Positions 44,537 to 56,323 are shown, counted from the stretch's first letter. The stretch is 64,000 nucleotides of DNA from Verrucomicrobiota bacterium (GCA_016716505.1 JADJWF010000003.1:1-64000); one strand, 5' to 3'. The notes: generated by a model not told the origin, from the sequence alone. Translations and numbers: made by a program.

Positions 44537-45462
44537 ACACGCTCCTCTACCGGGTGGCCAAAGGCTTCCTCGGCCTGCTTCAGGTGATGCCGCTGCCGGT
44601 CGTCGCCCGGCTGGGACGATTCCTCGGCGCGCTGACCCACGCGCTGGACGCCCGCCATCGTCGGGCAGCGCGAGAGAATCTGGCGCTGGCCTTCGGAGAG
44701 GCGCTTTCTCCGGCGGAGGTCCGCCGACTGGCGAGCGAAAACTTCCGGCGCATCGGCGAGAACTTCGCCAGCGCGGTGCGGACGCTCGCCATGACGGATG
44801 ACGAAGTGCGCCGCGTGCTGACCGTGGCCGGCGCGGAAAAACTGGCGTGGACGAACCGCCCGAATGCGCGATCGTGCGTGGTGGCGATCGGCCATTTTGG
44901 CAACTTCGAGCTCTACGCGCGCGGGAACCTTTTCGTGCCGGGGCTGCAGTACGCGACGACCTACCGGGCGCTGCGCCAGCCGGCCCTGAACCGCCTGATG
45001 CAGGACATCCGGGCACGCTCCGGCTGCCTCTTTTTTGAGCGGCGCTCGGATGCTGCCGCGTTGAGAGAGGCAATGAGCCGCCAGCGAATCATGATCGGTT
45101 TCCTGGCCGACCAGAACGCCGGCGATCGCGGCCTCGCCGTGCCCTTTTTCGGCCGGGACTGTTCGACCACCACCGCGCCGGCGGTTTTTGCTCTGCGCTA
45201 CGGTTGTCCCGTGTACACCGCCGTTTGCTACCGCGTGGCACTCGGCCGTTGGCGGATTGAGATTGGCGACGAGATTCCCACGCATACAGCCGGGCAGCCG
45301 CGGCCGGTCGAGGCAATCACGCGCGACATCAATGCGGCGTTCGAGGTCGCGGTGAGGCGGGATCCGGCCAACTGGTTTTGGGTGCATCGGCGGTGGAAGC
45401 GCCCCGGACGGCCGGCGCGAACCACGGCGAGTTCGCCCGAGCCCGCGACCGAGGAGTTCTGA
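44533..45462 (+). CDS. lpxL: Lipid A lauroyl/myristoyl-type acyltransferase
   Basis: The start at 44533 overlaps the lpxK stop by 4 bp; an in-frame upstream start at 44506 is less likely. The 309-residue protein has an N-terminal membrane helix, AARENLALAFGEALSPAEVR, the catalytic H-x4-E motif in IGHFGNFELYARG, ERRSDAAALREAM, GFLADQNAGDRGLAVPFFGR and WFWVHRRWKRP near the end. These mark the LpxL/LpxM/HtrB family, which adds secondary acyl chains to lipid A. Which of the family members it equals cannot be told from sequence. Confidence 0.9.
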   Translation: MNTLLYRVAKGFLGLLQVMPLPVVARLGRFLGALTHALDARHRRAARENLALAFGEALSPAEVRRLASENFRRIGENFASAVRTLAMTDDEVRRVLTVAGAEKLAWTNRPNARSCVVAIGHFGNFELYARGNLFVPGLQYATTYRALRQPALNRLMQDIRARSGCLFFERRSDAAALREAMSRQRIMIGFLADQNAGDRGLAVPFFGRDCSTTTAPAVFALRYGCPVYTAVCYRVALGRWRIEIGDEIPTHTAGQPRPVEAITRDINAAFEVAVRRDPANWFWVHRRWKRPGRPARTTASSPEPATEEF

Positions 45463-45474
45463 GTTGCTTCCCTC

Positions 45475-46626
45475 GTGGTCCTCGTGAACGACGTCCGTCA
45501 AATCCTCGTCCGCGGGGTCAACTGGTTGGGTGACGCTGTCATGACCATGCCCGCGCTCCAGCGCTTGCGCGAACACTTTCCGTCCGCGCGGATCACCCTC
45601 CTCACTGTCCGGAAGCTGGCGGACCTTTGGCGGTACCATCCGGCGGCGGATCAAGTGTGGGCGGTCGGCGACGAGGGCCTTTGGACCGTGGCAAGGCGAT
45701 TGCGCCGGGGACGATTTGACCTCGGCGTGATTTTCCCGAACTCGTTTCGTTCCGCCTTCGAACTGTGGCTGGGCGGGGTTCGGGAGCGGATCGGCTACGC
45801 GGCCAACGGTCGTTCGCCGCTTCTCTCCCGCCCGGTGTCGCGGCCGTCCCGCTTCGTCCCGATGCGCAAGCGCTCCGTGACCGAGATCAAACGATTGATT
45901 GCCGGTGCGGCGAGTTCCCCGCTCAACCAATCCCCGAAGCCGGCTGCGACGCATCACACCGAGCACTACCTCCACCTCGTTTCGGCGGTGGGGGCCAGTG
46001 CCGTGCCCTGCCCGCCGGTGATGGCGGTGGCAGGGGAGGAGCAGCTTTCGGTTCGGGGGCGGTTCGGGCTGACGAACGACGTGACGTGGCTGGGTGTGAA
46101 TCCCGGCGCGGAGTACGGACCGGCGAAGCGCTGGCCGACGGAACGATTCGCGGCGGTCGCGCGGGAAGTCGCGGCCTGGCCGGGGTGGGGCGTGGTGATC
46201 TTCGGCGCCCGGGCGGACCGACCAACGGCCTGCGCCATCGCGACCGAGTTGGCGCGCGGCGGCGACAGGGCAGGGGAGCCTCGGCTGGTGAATCTGGCTG
46301 GCAGCACCTCGCTGCGCGAGCTCTGCGCGGCACTGAGCGTCTGTCGCGTGTTGGTGACGAACGACACCGGTCCGATGCACCTGGCAGCCGCGCTGGGCGT
46401 TCCGGTCGTCTCGGTGTTCGGAAGCACTTCGCCGGAATTGACCGGGCCGGGGCTGCCCGGGGATGAACGTCATGAGATCGTTCGGTCGAGCCCGCCGTGT
46501 GCCCCTTGTTTCCTTCGCGAATGCCCCATTGACCGGCGCTGCCTCACCGCCGTCCAGCCGTCCGCCGTGCTGGCGGCGGTGACGCGCTTGGTTGCGCGAA
46601 CGGGATCGGCCCGCGCCGCGGGATGA
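45475..46626 (+). CDS. waaF: ADP-heptose:LPS heptosyltransferase II family protein
   Basis: Both GTG 45475 and GTG 45484 are possible starts (the second gives MNDVRQILVRGVNWLGDAVM). The ~380-residue GT-B protein has RGVNWLGDAVMTMPALQRL, ITLLTVRKLADLW, LGVNPGAEYGPAKRWPTERF and VTNDTGPMHLAAALGVPVVS, then SVFGSTSPELTGP; these are the GT9 family marks. It transfers heptose, or a similar sugar, to the LPS inner core on the cytoplasmic side. A Cys-rich end (CAPCFLRECPIDRRC) is common in WaaF. Its stop overlaps the next start (ATGA). Confidence 0.9.
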   Translation: MVLVNDVRQILVRGVNWLGDAVMTMPALQRLREHFPSARITLLTVRKLADLWRYHPAADQVWAVGDEGLWTVARRLRRGRFDLGVIFPNSFRSAFELWLGGVRERIGYAANGRSPLLSRPVSRPSRFVPMRKRSVTEIKRLIAGAASSPLNQSPKPAATHHTEHYLHLVSAVGASAVPCPPVMAVAGEEQLSVRGRFGLTNDVTWLGVNPGAEYGPAKRWPTERFAAVAREVAAWPGWGVVIFGARADRPTACAIATELARGGDRAGEPRLVNLAGSTSLRELCAALSVCRVLVTNDTGPMHLAAALGVPVVSVFGSTSPELTGPGLPGDERHEIVRSSPPCAPCFLRECPIDRRCLTAVQPSAVLAAVTRLVARTGSARAAG

Positions 46627-48275
46627 TCGGCTCCCATCGGGCAAAGCTACCAACACCAGCGAACCGCGCCGTGAGCACCCCGCTCGAACCTCCTGCGTGC
46701 AGCGCCGGTGAAAAGTCGGGTAGGGCTGCCGGAGCGAATTGGTGGTATTCCGCCGAATCCTCGCCCCGGGAATTCGAAGTCCCGCGGTGGGCGGCGCTCC
46801 TGTTCCCGGCGCTCGCCGGGGGAATGGGGTGGGGCATTCGCGGCCAATATGGCCACGAGACGGGTGCGATGATCGCGGGTGTGCTCCTGGCGTTGGTGCT
46901 GGCCTTGTTGTTTTGCCCGGGCGTGCCCGCGGCCCGCGTGGCGCGGGCGGTCGCTTGGGGAACCCTGGCGATGGGGATTGGGGGTTCAATGACCTACGGC
47001 CAGACGATCGGCCTGACGCAGGATCCGGCGATGGTCGGTAACTGGGCCGCGCTGCGCTGGGGGATGTTGGGATTGGCGGTGAAGGGCGCGATTTGGATCG
47101 GGTTCGCCGGCGCCCTTCTGGGCATGGCCCTGAGCGGTTGTGAATATCGGTGGCGCGAGGTGGTCGGGCTGATGCTGACGTTGCTGGTGGTGTGCTTTGT
47201 GGGTATCCGGTTGCTGAACGAGCCGTACGATCCCGCGAACCGCACGCTGCCTCCAATCTACTTTTCCGCTGATTGGCGTTGGTTGCCGGACGCGGCCCTG
47301 AAACCGCGACGCGAAGTGTGGGGTGGTCTTCTGGTGGCGTTGCTCACGCTGCTCGCGTATCTGGCTTGGCGTCGCGATGCCCTGGGGCTCCGACTCGGCC
47401 TCTGGGGGCTGGCGGGCGGGGCGGTCGGGTTTCCGTTGGGACAAGCCGCGCAGGGGTGGGCGGGTTGGAATAGCGAGGTGCTGAAAGCTGGCGCACTCCG
47501 GGAGCTTCTGCCCTTGATCAACTGGTGGAACTTCATGGAAACGATCTTCGGTGCCGTGATCGGCACGGCGCTGGGGCTGGGGTTATGGCTCAATCGAGCA
47601 AGAATCTTCGAAGGGACACCCCAAACCATGCCGGCGGTCACGGGCGCCCGCGTGAACGAAGCGGCTTTGCCCGGCTGGCTCGAAGGCATTCTGCTCGCGA
47701 TCCACGTCGCGCTGCTGGTCGCCGCCGAATTCCTTGCCGTCTGCTGGTTTAGTGCGGTCTATGGCTTTGGTCTGGTCATGGTGACTGTCCCGCTGGTCGC
47801 GGTGGCGGGCGGGCGGTGGTGGCCGTACTTGGTTGTTTTGCCTTTGGTGATGTTGCCCATTGCGGGCAAGACCGTGATCGCTGTGGTCGAATTAGGAACG
47901 CCCGCCGATGCCGGGTGGCCGTGGGTGTTCTGCTTCGTTTTGCCGCTTGCTCTGACCTCGATCGCATCGTTCCGCTTCGGCCGTCCAGCGGACCCGACCC
48001 GCCCGGCCGAATGGTTTCTCCGGCCGTCCCTCTTGCTGCTCACTTGGTTGTTCCTCGGGTTGAACTTTGTGGTCTTTCGATTCCCGTGGCCGTGGGAAGT
48101 GTGGACCGCGCGCACCCCCAACGCGCTGGTCTTCGCCCTTTGCGCGGTCGGCTTGACGTGGCTGGCCCTGCGCCGCGGCCACCGAACAAGACCTCCTCCG
48201 TGTTCGCCTGCGGCGGCCCGCAATTCCAACTGCCGGCCCAGCGCCGCTGCGTCCCCACCGTTCACGTCGTACTGA
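46623..48275 (+). CDS. Polytopic membrane protein of unknown function
   Basis: A 550-residue protein with about twelve predicted transmembrane segments after a soluble N-terminal ~50 residues (for example WAALLFPALAGGMGWGIRG, MIAGVLLALVLALLF, VVGLMLTLLVVCFVGI, LLAIHVALLVAAEFLAVCW, LVMVTVPLVAVAGG, LLLLTWLFLGLNFVVF). The glycine-rich WGIRGQYGHETGAMIAG may be functional because it is polar within a membrane region. I do not recognise the family. The ATG overlaps the waaF stop, so it is translationally coupled to LPS synthesis; a transport or flippase-type role would be only a guess. Confidence 0.65.
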   Translation: MIGSHRAKLPTPANRAVSTPLEPPACSAGEKSGRAAGANWWYSAESSPREFEVPRWAALLFPALAGGMGWGIRGQYGHETGAMIAGVLLALVLALLFCPGVPAARVARAVAWGTLAMGIGGSMTYGQTIGLTQDPAMVGNWAALRWGMLGLAVKGAIWIGFAGALLGMALSGCEYRWREVVGLMLTLLVVCFVGIRLLNEPYDPANRTLPPIYFSADWRWLPDAALKPRREVWGGLLVALLTLLAYLAWRRDALGLRLGLWGLAGGAVGFPLGQAAQGWAGWNSEVLKAGALRELLPLINWWNFMETIFGAVIGTALGLGLWLNRARIFEGTPQTMPAVTGARVNEAALPGWLEGILLAIHVALLVAAEFLAVCWFSAVYGFGLVMVTVPLVAVAGGRWWPYLVVLPLVMLPIAGKTVIAVVELGTPADAGWPWVFCFVLPLALTSIASFRFGRPADPTRPAEWFLRPSLLLLTWLFLGLNFVVFRFPWPWEVWTARTPNALVFALCAVGLTWLALRRGHRTRPPPCSPAAARNSNCRPSAAASPPFTSY

Positions 48276-48378
48276 GTGACGGCGACGAGAGCTCGGTACG
48301 CCCGCGCGGAAAGGAGATGCTGCTGCACCCGACTGTCGGAGCGCTCGCTCGGCCGGCGGCTTGGAACGCTGGGTGGCA

Positions 48379-48395
48379 AACGGAGCCTCCGTTTT
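48379..48395 (+). terminator. Weak candidate terminator before mreB
   Basis: A short hairpin AACGGA-GCC-TCCGTT followed by TT lies between the LPS genes and mreB. The stem is only 6 bp, so it may be chance, but it fits a boundary between the LPS group and the mre group. Confidence 0.3.
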
Positions 48396-48534
48396 CGCTG
48401 CTCAACGCCCTCCTCGATCTCGCCTCCCACGACTGGCAGATGACAAATGCTCCTGGCGAGTCGCTGTTTCCGCTAATCGCCTTGACCTTGCGGTGAGCGG
48501 ACTTCTAAGTTTCGCGGCGTGCCAGGCACGCTTC

Positions 48535-49560
48535 ATGTTCGCGCAACTTAAAGGCCTGTTTTCCAACGACATTGGAATTGACCTTGGGACGGCGAATTCC
48601 CTCGTTTATGTCCGCGACCAGGGAATCGTGCTGCGCGAACCGTCGGTGGTGGCCATTCAGGCCGGCACGAACACCGTTCTCGCGGTGGGCGAGGAGGCCA
48701 AGCGGATGCTCGGTCGCACGCCCGGCAATATCGTGGCCATCCGGCCGATGAAGGACGGAGTGATCGCCGATTTTGATGTCACCGGCGCGATGTTGCGCCA
48801 TTTCATTCAGCGGGTTCACCACCGCAAGCTGATCGCCCCCCGCGTGGTCGTGGCGGTGCCCTCGGGCATCACCGAAGTCGAACGCCGCGCGGTGAAGGAC
48901 TCCGTGACCCATGCCGGCGCTCGCGAAGTCTATCTGATCGAGCAGCCGATGGCGTCGGCCATTGGCGTGGGCCTTCCGGTGCATGAGCCGGCGGGCAACA
49001 TGATCGTGGACACGGGGGGCGGCACGTGCGAGATGGCGATCATCTCGCTGGCCGGCATTGTGTACAGCCGCAGTCTCCGCGTGGGCGGAGACGAATTCGA
49101 TGAAACCATCGTGGCGTACATGAAGCGGGCACACAATTTGATGATTGGCGAACGCACGGCGGAGGAGATCAAGATCCGAATCGGCTCCGCGTATCCTCTG
49201 GAGCAGGAATTGACCATGGATGTGAAAGGCCGGGATCTAAGCACCGGCCTGCCCAAGACCATCACGGTTCGCTCAGAGGAAATACGGGAAGCCCTGAAAG
49301 AGCCTCTTTCGAGCATTTTGGAAGCAATCCGCATCACCTTGGAACGTTGCCCGCCTGAACTGGCGGCGGACTTGGTGGATCGGGGCATTGTGATGGCCGG
49401 CGGCGGGGCGCTGCTCCGCGGCATTGACCGGCTCGTGGCGGAGGAGACCTTCCTTCCGGTCCACATTGCCGACGATCCGCTGACGGCCGTGGCCGAGGGC
49501 ACGGGCCGGGTGTTGCAGGAAATCTCCTTCTTGAAACGAGTAGCCTCGTCCTCCGCCTGA
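48535..49560 (+). CDS. mreB: Rod-shape-determining actin homologue MreB
   Basis: The start at 48535 (MFAQLKGLFSNDIGIDLGTA) is the standard MreB start; 341 residues is the usual length. Actin-fold marks are IGIDLGTANSLVYV, MKDGVIADFDVTGAMLRHF, YLIEQPMASAIGVGL, NMIVDTGGGTCEMAIISLAG and GIVMAGGGALLRGID. MreB filaments guide cell-wall elongation together with MreC, MreD, PBP2 and RodA, all encoded directly downstream in this order. It marks the cell as rod-shaped or derived from rods. Confidence 0.97.
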   Translation: MFAQLKGLFSNDIGIDLGTANSLVYVRDQGIVLREPSVVAIQAGTNTVLAVGEEAKRMLGRTPGNIVAIRPMKDGVIADFDVTGAMLRHFIQRVHHRKLIAPRVVVAVPSGITEVERRAVKDSVTHAGAREVYLIEQPMASAIGVGLPVHEPAGNMIVDTGGGTCEMAIISLAGIVYSRSLRVGGDEFDETIVAYMKRAHNLMIGERTAEEIKIRIGSAYPLEQELTMDVKGRDLSTGLPKTITVRSEEIREALKEPLSSILEAIRITLERCPPELAADLVDRGIVMAGGGALLRGIDRLVAEETFLPVHIADDPLTAVAEGTGRVLQEISFLKRVASSSA

Positions 49561-49614
49561 GGTCCGCAAGCCGGACCGGTGCGTTCGCCCGCATTTTGAA
49601 ATCCGGGTGAACGA

Positions 49615-50421
49615 ATGTTGAACAAGCCGTACTGGATCGGCTTTGCCGTGGTGCTGGTGGTGACGCTGGCCCTCCTCAACCTGCCCGAGCAGGTTTCGCG
49701 GAAGGCCCGCCTCGCCGTCGGCAGCTTGTTCGTCCCGCTGTTCGGGCTGGCTGGCTTCGGGCAAACGCTGGCCGACCGGACGAGTGATCTGACTGCGAGC
49801 CGCCGGGCGCTCCTCGATGAGCTTGCCACTCTGAGGCGGGAGAATGTCGAGCTCCGCCTCCAAGCGCTCCAACACGCCGAGGCCCTCCGCGAGAACGAGC
49901 GCCTGCGCGAACTCGTGGCCTGGCAGCGCCAGACCCCTTGGAAGCACAAGGTCGCCCGCGTCATTGCGCGGGATCCGGAGGACTGGTGGCGCACCGTTTG
50001 GATTGACCTGGGCTCGCGCGACGGCGTGCAACCGGACCTGCCCGTGCTGACGCCGACGGGTTTGGTGGGACGGACCGGCGACGTCGGACTCACCCGGACG
50101 CAAGTCCTGCTCGTGGGCGATCCGAAATGTCGCGTGGCGGTGCTCGTCCGCGAGGCCGGCGAGAACGGCGTGATCACCGCTTTCTCTACGAGCGTCCTCG
50201 ACCATCGGCTCGTGGACCTGACCAACCTCCCGCGGCAAAGCGCCTTGCGGCCGGGACAAACGGTGCAGACCAGCGGCCTGGGCGGCATTTTCCCGCCGGG
50301 CATTCCGGTGGGAACCATCGTGGACTCCCGGAGCGTCGGCTTCGGGTTGTACACCGAGGCACGGGTAAAAATGGCGGCGGACACCAGTCGCCTGCGGGAA
50401 GTGCTGGTGCTGATGCCATGA
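49615..50421 (+). CDS. mreC: Rod-shape-determining protein MreC
   Basis: The 268-residue protein has one N-terminal transmembrane helix (WIGFAVVLVVTLALLNL), a coiled coil (residues ~60-100, LLDELATLRRENVELRLQAL) and the MreC beta-domain (VARVIARDPEDWWRTVWIDL, VLTPTGLVGRTGDVG, TSGLGGIFPPGIPVGTIVD). It links MreB to the periplasmic elongation machinery. Its stop overlaps the mreD start (ATGA). Confidence 0.95.
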   Translation: MLNKPYWIGFAVVLVVTLALLNLPEQVSRKARLAVGSLFVPLFGLAGFGQTLADRTSDLTASRRALLDELATLRRENVELRLQALQHAEALRENERLRELVAWQRQTPWKHKVARVIARDPEDWWRTVWIDLGSRDGVQPDLPVLTPTGLVGRTGDVGLTRTQVLLVGDPKCRVAVLVREAGENGVITAFSTSVLDHRLVDLTNLPRQSALRPGQTVQTSGLGGIFPPGIPVGTIVDSRSVGFGLYTEARVKMAADTSRLREVLVLMP

Positions 50422-50969
50422 ACGGGTTGCGCTCCCTCATCCTGGTCGGCTTCGCGTTCGCGGGCATCTTCGCCGCCGCCTGGCTGGAGGCACCCCGCCG
50501 CTGGCTGGGCGCACAGTTTGACGTGCTGCCCGCACTGGTTGTTGTGGCGGCGATGACGACCAACGTATTGACGGTGGGCATCCTGGCGGTGTCGGGCGGC
50601 GTCCTGCTGGACTCGCTTTCGGCGAACCCGCTCGGCGTCAGCATCCTGCCACTCTTTGCGACGGGTTGCGGGTTGCATCGGGCGCAGGAACTGGTGCTCC
50701 GTGACCTGCCCTATGCCCAGGTGATCCTTGGTGTTGTGGCGACGGCGGCGATCCTTTTGCTGAAACTCATCCTGCTGCTCTCGCTCGGCGAGAACCCCAT
50801 CGTCGGCTGGGGTTCGCTTTGGCAGTTTCTCGTCACCTGCGGCTGGAGCGCGGCTCTCACCCCGCTGATCTTCCGGCTCTTCGACACCGTGGCGGGACTT
50901 CTTTCCTACCGGACAGTGGAACCGCCGACCTTCCGTCCCGACCGGGAAATCCTGCGGGGACGCCACTAG
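50418..50969 (+). CDS. mreD: Rod-shape-determining protein MreD
   Basis: The start at 50418 overlaps the mreC stop. The 183-residue protein has about five transmembrane helices (LRSLILVGFAFAGIFAA, VLPALVVVAAMTTNVL, GILAVSGGVLLDSLSANPLG, VILGVVATAAILLLKLIL). Sequence similarity to MreD is weak, as usual for this protein; the position between mreC and mrdA and the topology decide the call. Confidence 0.85.
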   Translation: MNGLRSLILVGFAFAGIFAAAWLEAPRRWLGAQFDVLPALVVVAAMTTNVLTVGILAVSGGVLLDSLSANPLGVSILPLFATGCGLHRAQELVLRDLPYAQVILGVVATAAILLLKLILLLSLGENPIVGWGSLWQFLVTCGWSAALTPLIFRLFDTVAGLLSYRTVEPPTFRPDREILRGRH

Positions 50970-50971
50970 CC

Positions 50972-53041
50972 ATGCTGATCTTCGACCAACTGCGACGGGG
51001 CGATCCGCGGGTGCGGGTGCTCGCGCTGGGCGTGCTGGTGGCGATGGCCGTGCTGGTGGTGGGCCTCTGGCACACCCAGATCGTCTCGTACAAGCGCTAC
51101 CAGTCCAGCCTGACCACGCAGACCTTTCGTTCGGTGCGGGTGCCCGGGGTGCGCGGAAAGATATTCGACCGCGCCGAGCGCGTGCTGGCGGAAAACCGGC
51201 CAAGCTACAACCTGAACCTCTATCTCGACGAACTGCGCCCCCAGTTTGCGGCGGAGTACCGCCGACAGCGGGCAGCGCTGATCGAGCAGTTGCGCCGCGA
51301 CGCCGGCCCGACCAACCCGCCCGCCAGCTTCCTTGACCGGGTGTTGGCCCGGTTCAAACCCTCCCAAGGATTGGTTCGGTTCACGCCCCAGCAGCGCCAA
51401 CAGCTCGCGGCCAATGTGCGGTACACCGTGGCCAGCAACGCGGTACAGCGGGTGGGCGAACTGCTCGGCCAACCAATCACGCTCGACCCGCGCGCGTTTC
51501 ATCGGCACCACAATCAATGGCCCTATCGGCCGCTCACCATCCTCGAGAACCTTACACCCGCCCAAGTCGCCCGCTTCCTCGAGCGCGGTCCCGGCGCGCC
51601 GGGAGTGGACCTGGACGTTCTGCCCGTTCGTTACTATCCGCATGGCGAGATCGCCGCTCACGTGCTCGGCTATCTCGTGCGGGACGATCAGGCGCGCGGT
51701 GACGAGGAGGCGTCCTTCAGTTACAGCCTGCCCAGCTACAACGGCGCGATCGGCCTCGAATACGCCTTCGACGACGACCTCGTGGGCGCCGCCGGCACCA
51801 AATCCATTGTTGTCAACAGCCTCTCCTACCGCGAAACCGAGTCCGTCTGGCAGACGCCCGAGCCCGGGCGGAACCTGGTTTTGACCCTGGATCTCGACCT
51901 GCAGCGCGCCGCCTACCATGCGCTTCGCACCGTGGCCGCCGACGTTCGTGGCGCGGTCGTGGTGATGGACGTTCATAACGGTGACGTGGTCGCGCTGGTG
52001 TCCGCGCCGGCGTTCAATCCCAACGAGTTCGTAACCGGCATCCCCGAGGCGCGCTGGGAGCAACTCAACCACCCCTTGTACCGCGTGATGCTGAACCGCG
52101 CCACGCAGGGGGCCTACCATCCCGGCTCGGTGTTCAAGATCATCACGGCCTTGGCGTGCTTTGACTCCGGTTTCGATCCGAACGCCCTGTTCCGCGTGGC
52201 GCCCGATCCAGCCCGACCGGGTCGCGGCGCCTTCTTCCTCGGCCGCCGCAAGATCGAGGATACCGTGCCGCCCGGCGACTACGATTTCATTCGCGCCTTC
52301 AAGCGGTCGAGCAACAGCTACTTCATCCACTACGGCCTGCGGGCGGGCCGGGAGCGGGTACTGAACATCGGCAAGCGATTCTTCCTAGGCGAGCGCATCG
52401 GCCTCGGCACGCGCCAGGAAGTGCGCGGCTACTTCCCGACCCCGGACGAAGTGCTGGGCGTCTGGTCGGATGGCAACCTCGCCAACGTCTGCATCGGCCA
52501 GGAAATCACCACGACCCCGTTGCAGATGGCGGTGGTCACCGCGGCCATCGCCAACGGGGGGAAAGTGCTCCGACCGCGCCTGGTGCTGCGCGTCGAGCCG
52601 GCCGAACCCACCGTCAACGAACCTGCCCGCCGCGAGTTCCCGGCCACGGTGCGGGGCGACATCGGCTTCCCCGATTCGACGCTGGCACTGATCCGGGAGG
52701 CGATGGTGGCGGACACCGAACTGCCGGAGGGCACCGGTTTTCGCGCGTTCCAGCAAGTCAACGCCAACGGGCGAATCGTGCCGCGCCTCCCGGGCTTCCG
52801 CGTCGGTGGCAAGACAGGCACAGCCGAAATCAAGGAAGGCGGGCGGGTGGTGGACAAGGTGACCTGGTTCGTCGCGTTCGGCCCCTACGAGACGCCGCGT
52901 TACGCGGTGGTCGTGATGGTCGAGAGCGGCGGCTCGGGCGGTGGGACGTGCGCGCCAGTCGCCCGTGAGGTCTTTCAAGCCATCGCAGCGCGGATGCCCG
53001 GTCTGAAACCGGCGGAGGCGAACTTGGCGCGGGCAAACTGA
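50972..53041 (+). CDS. mrdA: Penicillin-binding protein 2, elongation transpeptidase
   Basis: The start at 50972 lies 2 bp after the mreD stop. The 689-residue protein has an N-terminal membrane anchor (VRVLALGVLVAMAVLVVGLW), the PBP dimerisation domain (VPGVRGKIFDRAERVLAENR), and the transpeptidase domain with the SxxK active site in YHPGSVFKIITALA (Ser near residue 387), SSNSYF as the SxN motif and RVGGKTGTAEIKE as the KTG motif. It crosslinks peptidoglycan during elongation and pairs with RodA. Confidence 0.95.
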   Translation: MLIFDQLRRGDPRVRVLALGVLVAMAVLVVGLWHTQIVSYKRYQSSLTTQTFRSVRVPGVRGKIFDRAERVLAENRPSYNLNLYLDELRPQFAAEYRRQRAALIEQLRRDAGPTNPPASFLDRVLARFKPSQGLVRFTPQQRQQLAANVRYTVASNAVQRVGELLGQPITLDPRAFHRHHNQWPYRPLTILENLTPAQVARFLERGPGAPGVDLDVLPVRYYPHGEIAAHVLGYLVRDDQARGDEEASFSYSLPSYNGAIGLEYAFDDDLVGAAGTKSIVVNSLSYRETESVWQTPEPGRNLVLTLDLDLQRAAYHALRTVAADVRGAVVVMDVHNGDVVALVSAPAFNPNEFVTGIPEARWEQLNHPLYRVMLNRATQGAYHPGSVFKIITALACFDSGFDPNALFRVAPDPARPGRGAFFLGRRKIEDTVPPGDYDFIRAFKRSSNSYFIHYGLRAGRERVLNIGKRFFLGERIGLGTRQEVRGYFPTPDEVLGVWSDGNLANVCIGQEITTTPLQMAVVTAAIANGGKVLRPRLVLRVEPAEPTVNEPARREFPATVRGDIGFPDSTLALIREAMVADTELPEGTGFRAFQQVNANGRIVPRLPGFRVGGKTGTAEIKEGGRVVDKVTWFVAFGPYETPRYAVVVMVESGGSGGGTCAPVAREVFQAIAARMPGLKPAEANLARAN

Positions 53042-53043
53042 AA

Positions 53044-54252
53044 ATGATCACTGTCGCCCATAAACCCGAGCGCGGCCCGCTGGAATGGCCGCTGATTGTG
53101 GCCGTGCTGGGGTTGATGGTCATGGGATTCATTTTCATCGCCAGCGCCACTTTGGCGAAGGATTACGCTGCCGCGCTGCCCTGGCATCGGCAGGACCATT
53201 TCAAGCAACTCATCTGGTACGCGGGCGGCGCGGCGCTGGCGGCGATTGCCTGCCTGACCAGCTATCGGCGCATCGCCCGCTGGGCGGTTATTGGCTACTG
53301 GCTTTGCGTCCTGCTCCTGGTCGCGGTGTTGATTCCGGGCATTGGCAGCACGCAGGGCTGGGGCGCGATGCGGTGGATTGATCTGGGACCGTTCCAGTTT
53401 CAACCGTCGGAACTCGCCAAGCTGGCGTTCATCCTCACGCTGGCCAATTTCCTGAGCCGCCCGGAGCCCGAGCTGCGGGATTGGCGTCCGTTTGTCCAGG
53501 CGATCGGGCTGGCCGTGTTGCCGTTTGTCCTGATCCTGAAAGAGCCGGATCTCGGCTCGGCGCTGGTTTTCCTGCCGGTCGGCCTGGTGATGATGTTCGT
53601 GGCCGGCGTCCCATGGCGGCGCCTCGTCTTCTTCGTGGGCGCGGTGGGGCTGGTGGTGGTGGCGCTGCTGGTGGACATCCTGTTCGCACCGCCGAGCTGG
53701 CAGATCAAACTGGAACCGTATCAGCGTAAACGGCTGCTGGTGTACTTCGGCGTGGATTTCGCCGGGCCCAACGCCACCGATGCCGAGCGGCAGCGCGCGC
53801 AGCGGGAATACCGCGACGCCTCGCACAATGTTCAACAGGCACTCATCTCGGTCGGCTCCGGCGGGCTGACCGGCAAGGGCTGGCGCCAGGGCACCCAGAA
53901 CGCCCTCGGTTATCTGCCGCGTGCGGTGGCCCACAACGATTTCATTTTTTCCGTGATCGCCGAAGAGAGCGGCTTCGTGGGCAGCCTCACCGTGATTGCC
54001 CTCTACACCGTGGTGCTCTTCAGCGGTCTGCGGATCGCCAGTCAGGCGCGCGACCGCCTGGGCAGACTGCTGGCCATCGGCATTGTGGCCCTGCTGTTCT
54101 GCCACGTCTTCGTGAACATCGGAATGAACATCCGCTTGATGCCCGTGACGGGCATACCCCTGCCGCTGCTCAGCTACGGCGGAACCTCAGTGTTATGCTC
54201 CCTCGTCGCCATGGGCCTGTTGCTCAACGTCCAACTCTACCGCCAATCCTGA
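53044..54252 (+). CDS. rodA: Peptidoglycan glycosyltransferase RodA
   Basis: The 402-residue SEDS protein begins 2 bp after the PBP2 stop. It has about ten transmembrane segments and the SEDS marks GWGAMRWIDLGPFQFQPSEL, VAHNDFIFSVIAEESGFVGS and MPVTGIPLPLLSYGGTSVL. It polymerises glycan strands at the inner membrane with PBP2. A loop of about 60 residues before the RDASHNVQQALISVGSGG segment is longer than in E. coli RodA. Confidence 0.95.
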   Translation: MITVAHKPERGPLEWPLIVAVLGLMVMGFIFIASATLAKDYAAALPWHRQDHFKQLIWYAGGAALAAIACLTSYRRIARWAVIGYWLCVLLLVAVLIPGIGSTQGWGAMRWIDLGPFQFQPSELAKLAFILTLANFLSRPEPELRDWRPFVQAIGLAVLPFVLILKEPDLGSALVFLPVGLVMMFVAGVPWRRLVFFVGAVGLVVVALLVDILFAPPSWQIKLEPYQRKRLLVYFGVDFAGPNATDAERQRAQREYRDASHNVQQALISVGSGGLTGKGWRQGTQNALGYLPRAVAHNDFIFSVIAEESGFVGSLTVIALYTVVLFSGLRIASQARDRLGRLLAIGIVALLFCHVFVNIGMNIRLMPVTGIPLPLLSYGGTSVLCSLVAMGLLLNVQLYRQS

Positions 54253-54258
54253 TCCACC

Positions 54259-56238
<1,980 letters not shown>

Positions 56239-56323
56239 GGGCGACGGGGCGGCCCGGAGCACCGCGTTACCTCCACCCTGGCGCACAACCGCGGCGCCGG
56301 CCCCGCTCAGGGGCCCTGGCGGG

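Noticed and set aside
44452..47256. Minus-strand open frame of 934 codons
   Set aside because: It is antisense to lpxL, waaF and the membrane protein, which are well supported; the frame is Arg/Pro-rich without domains.
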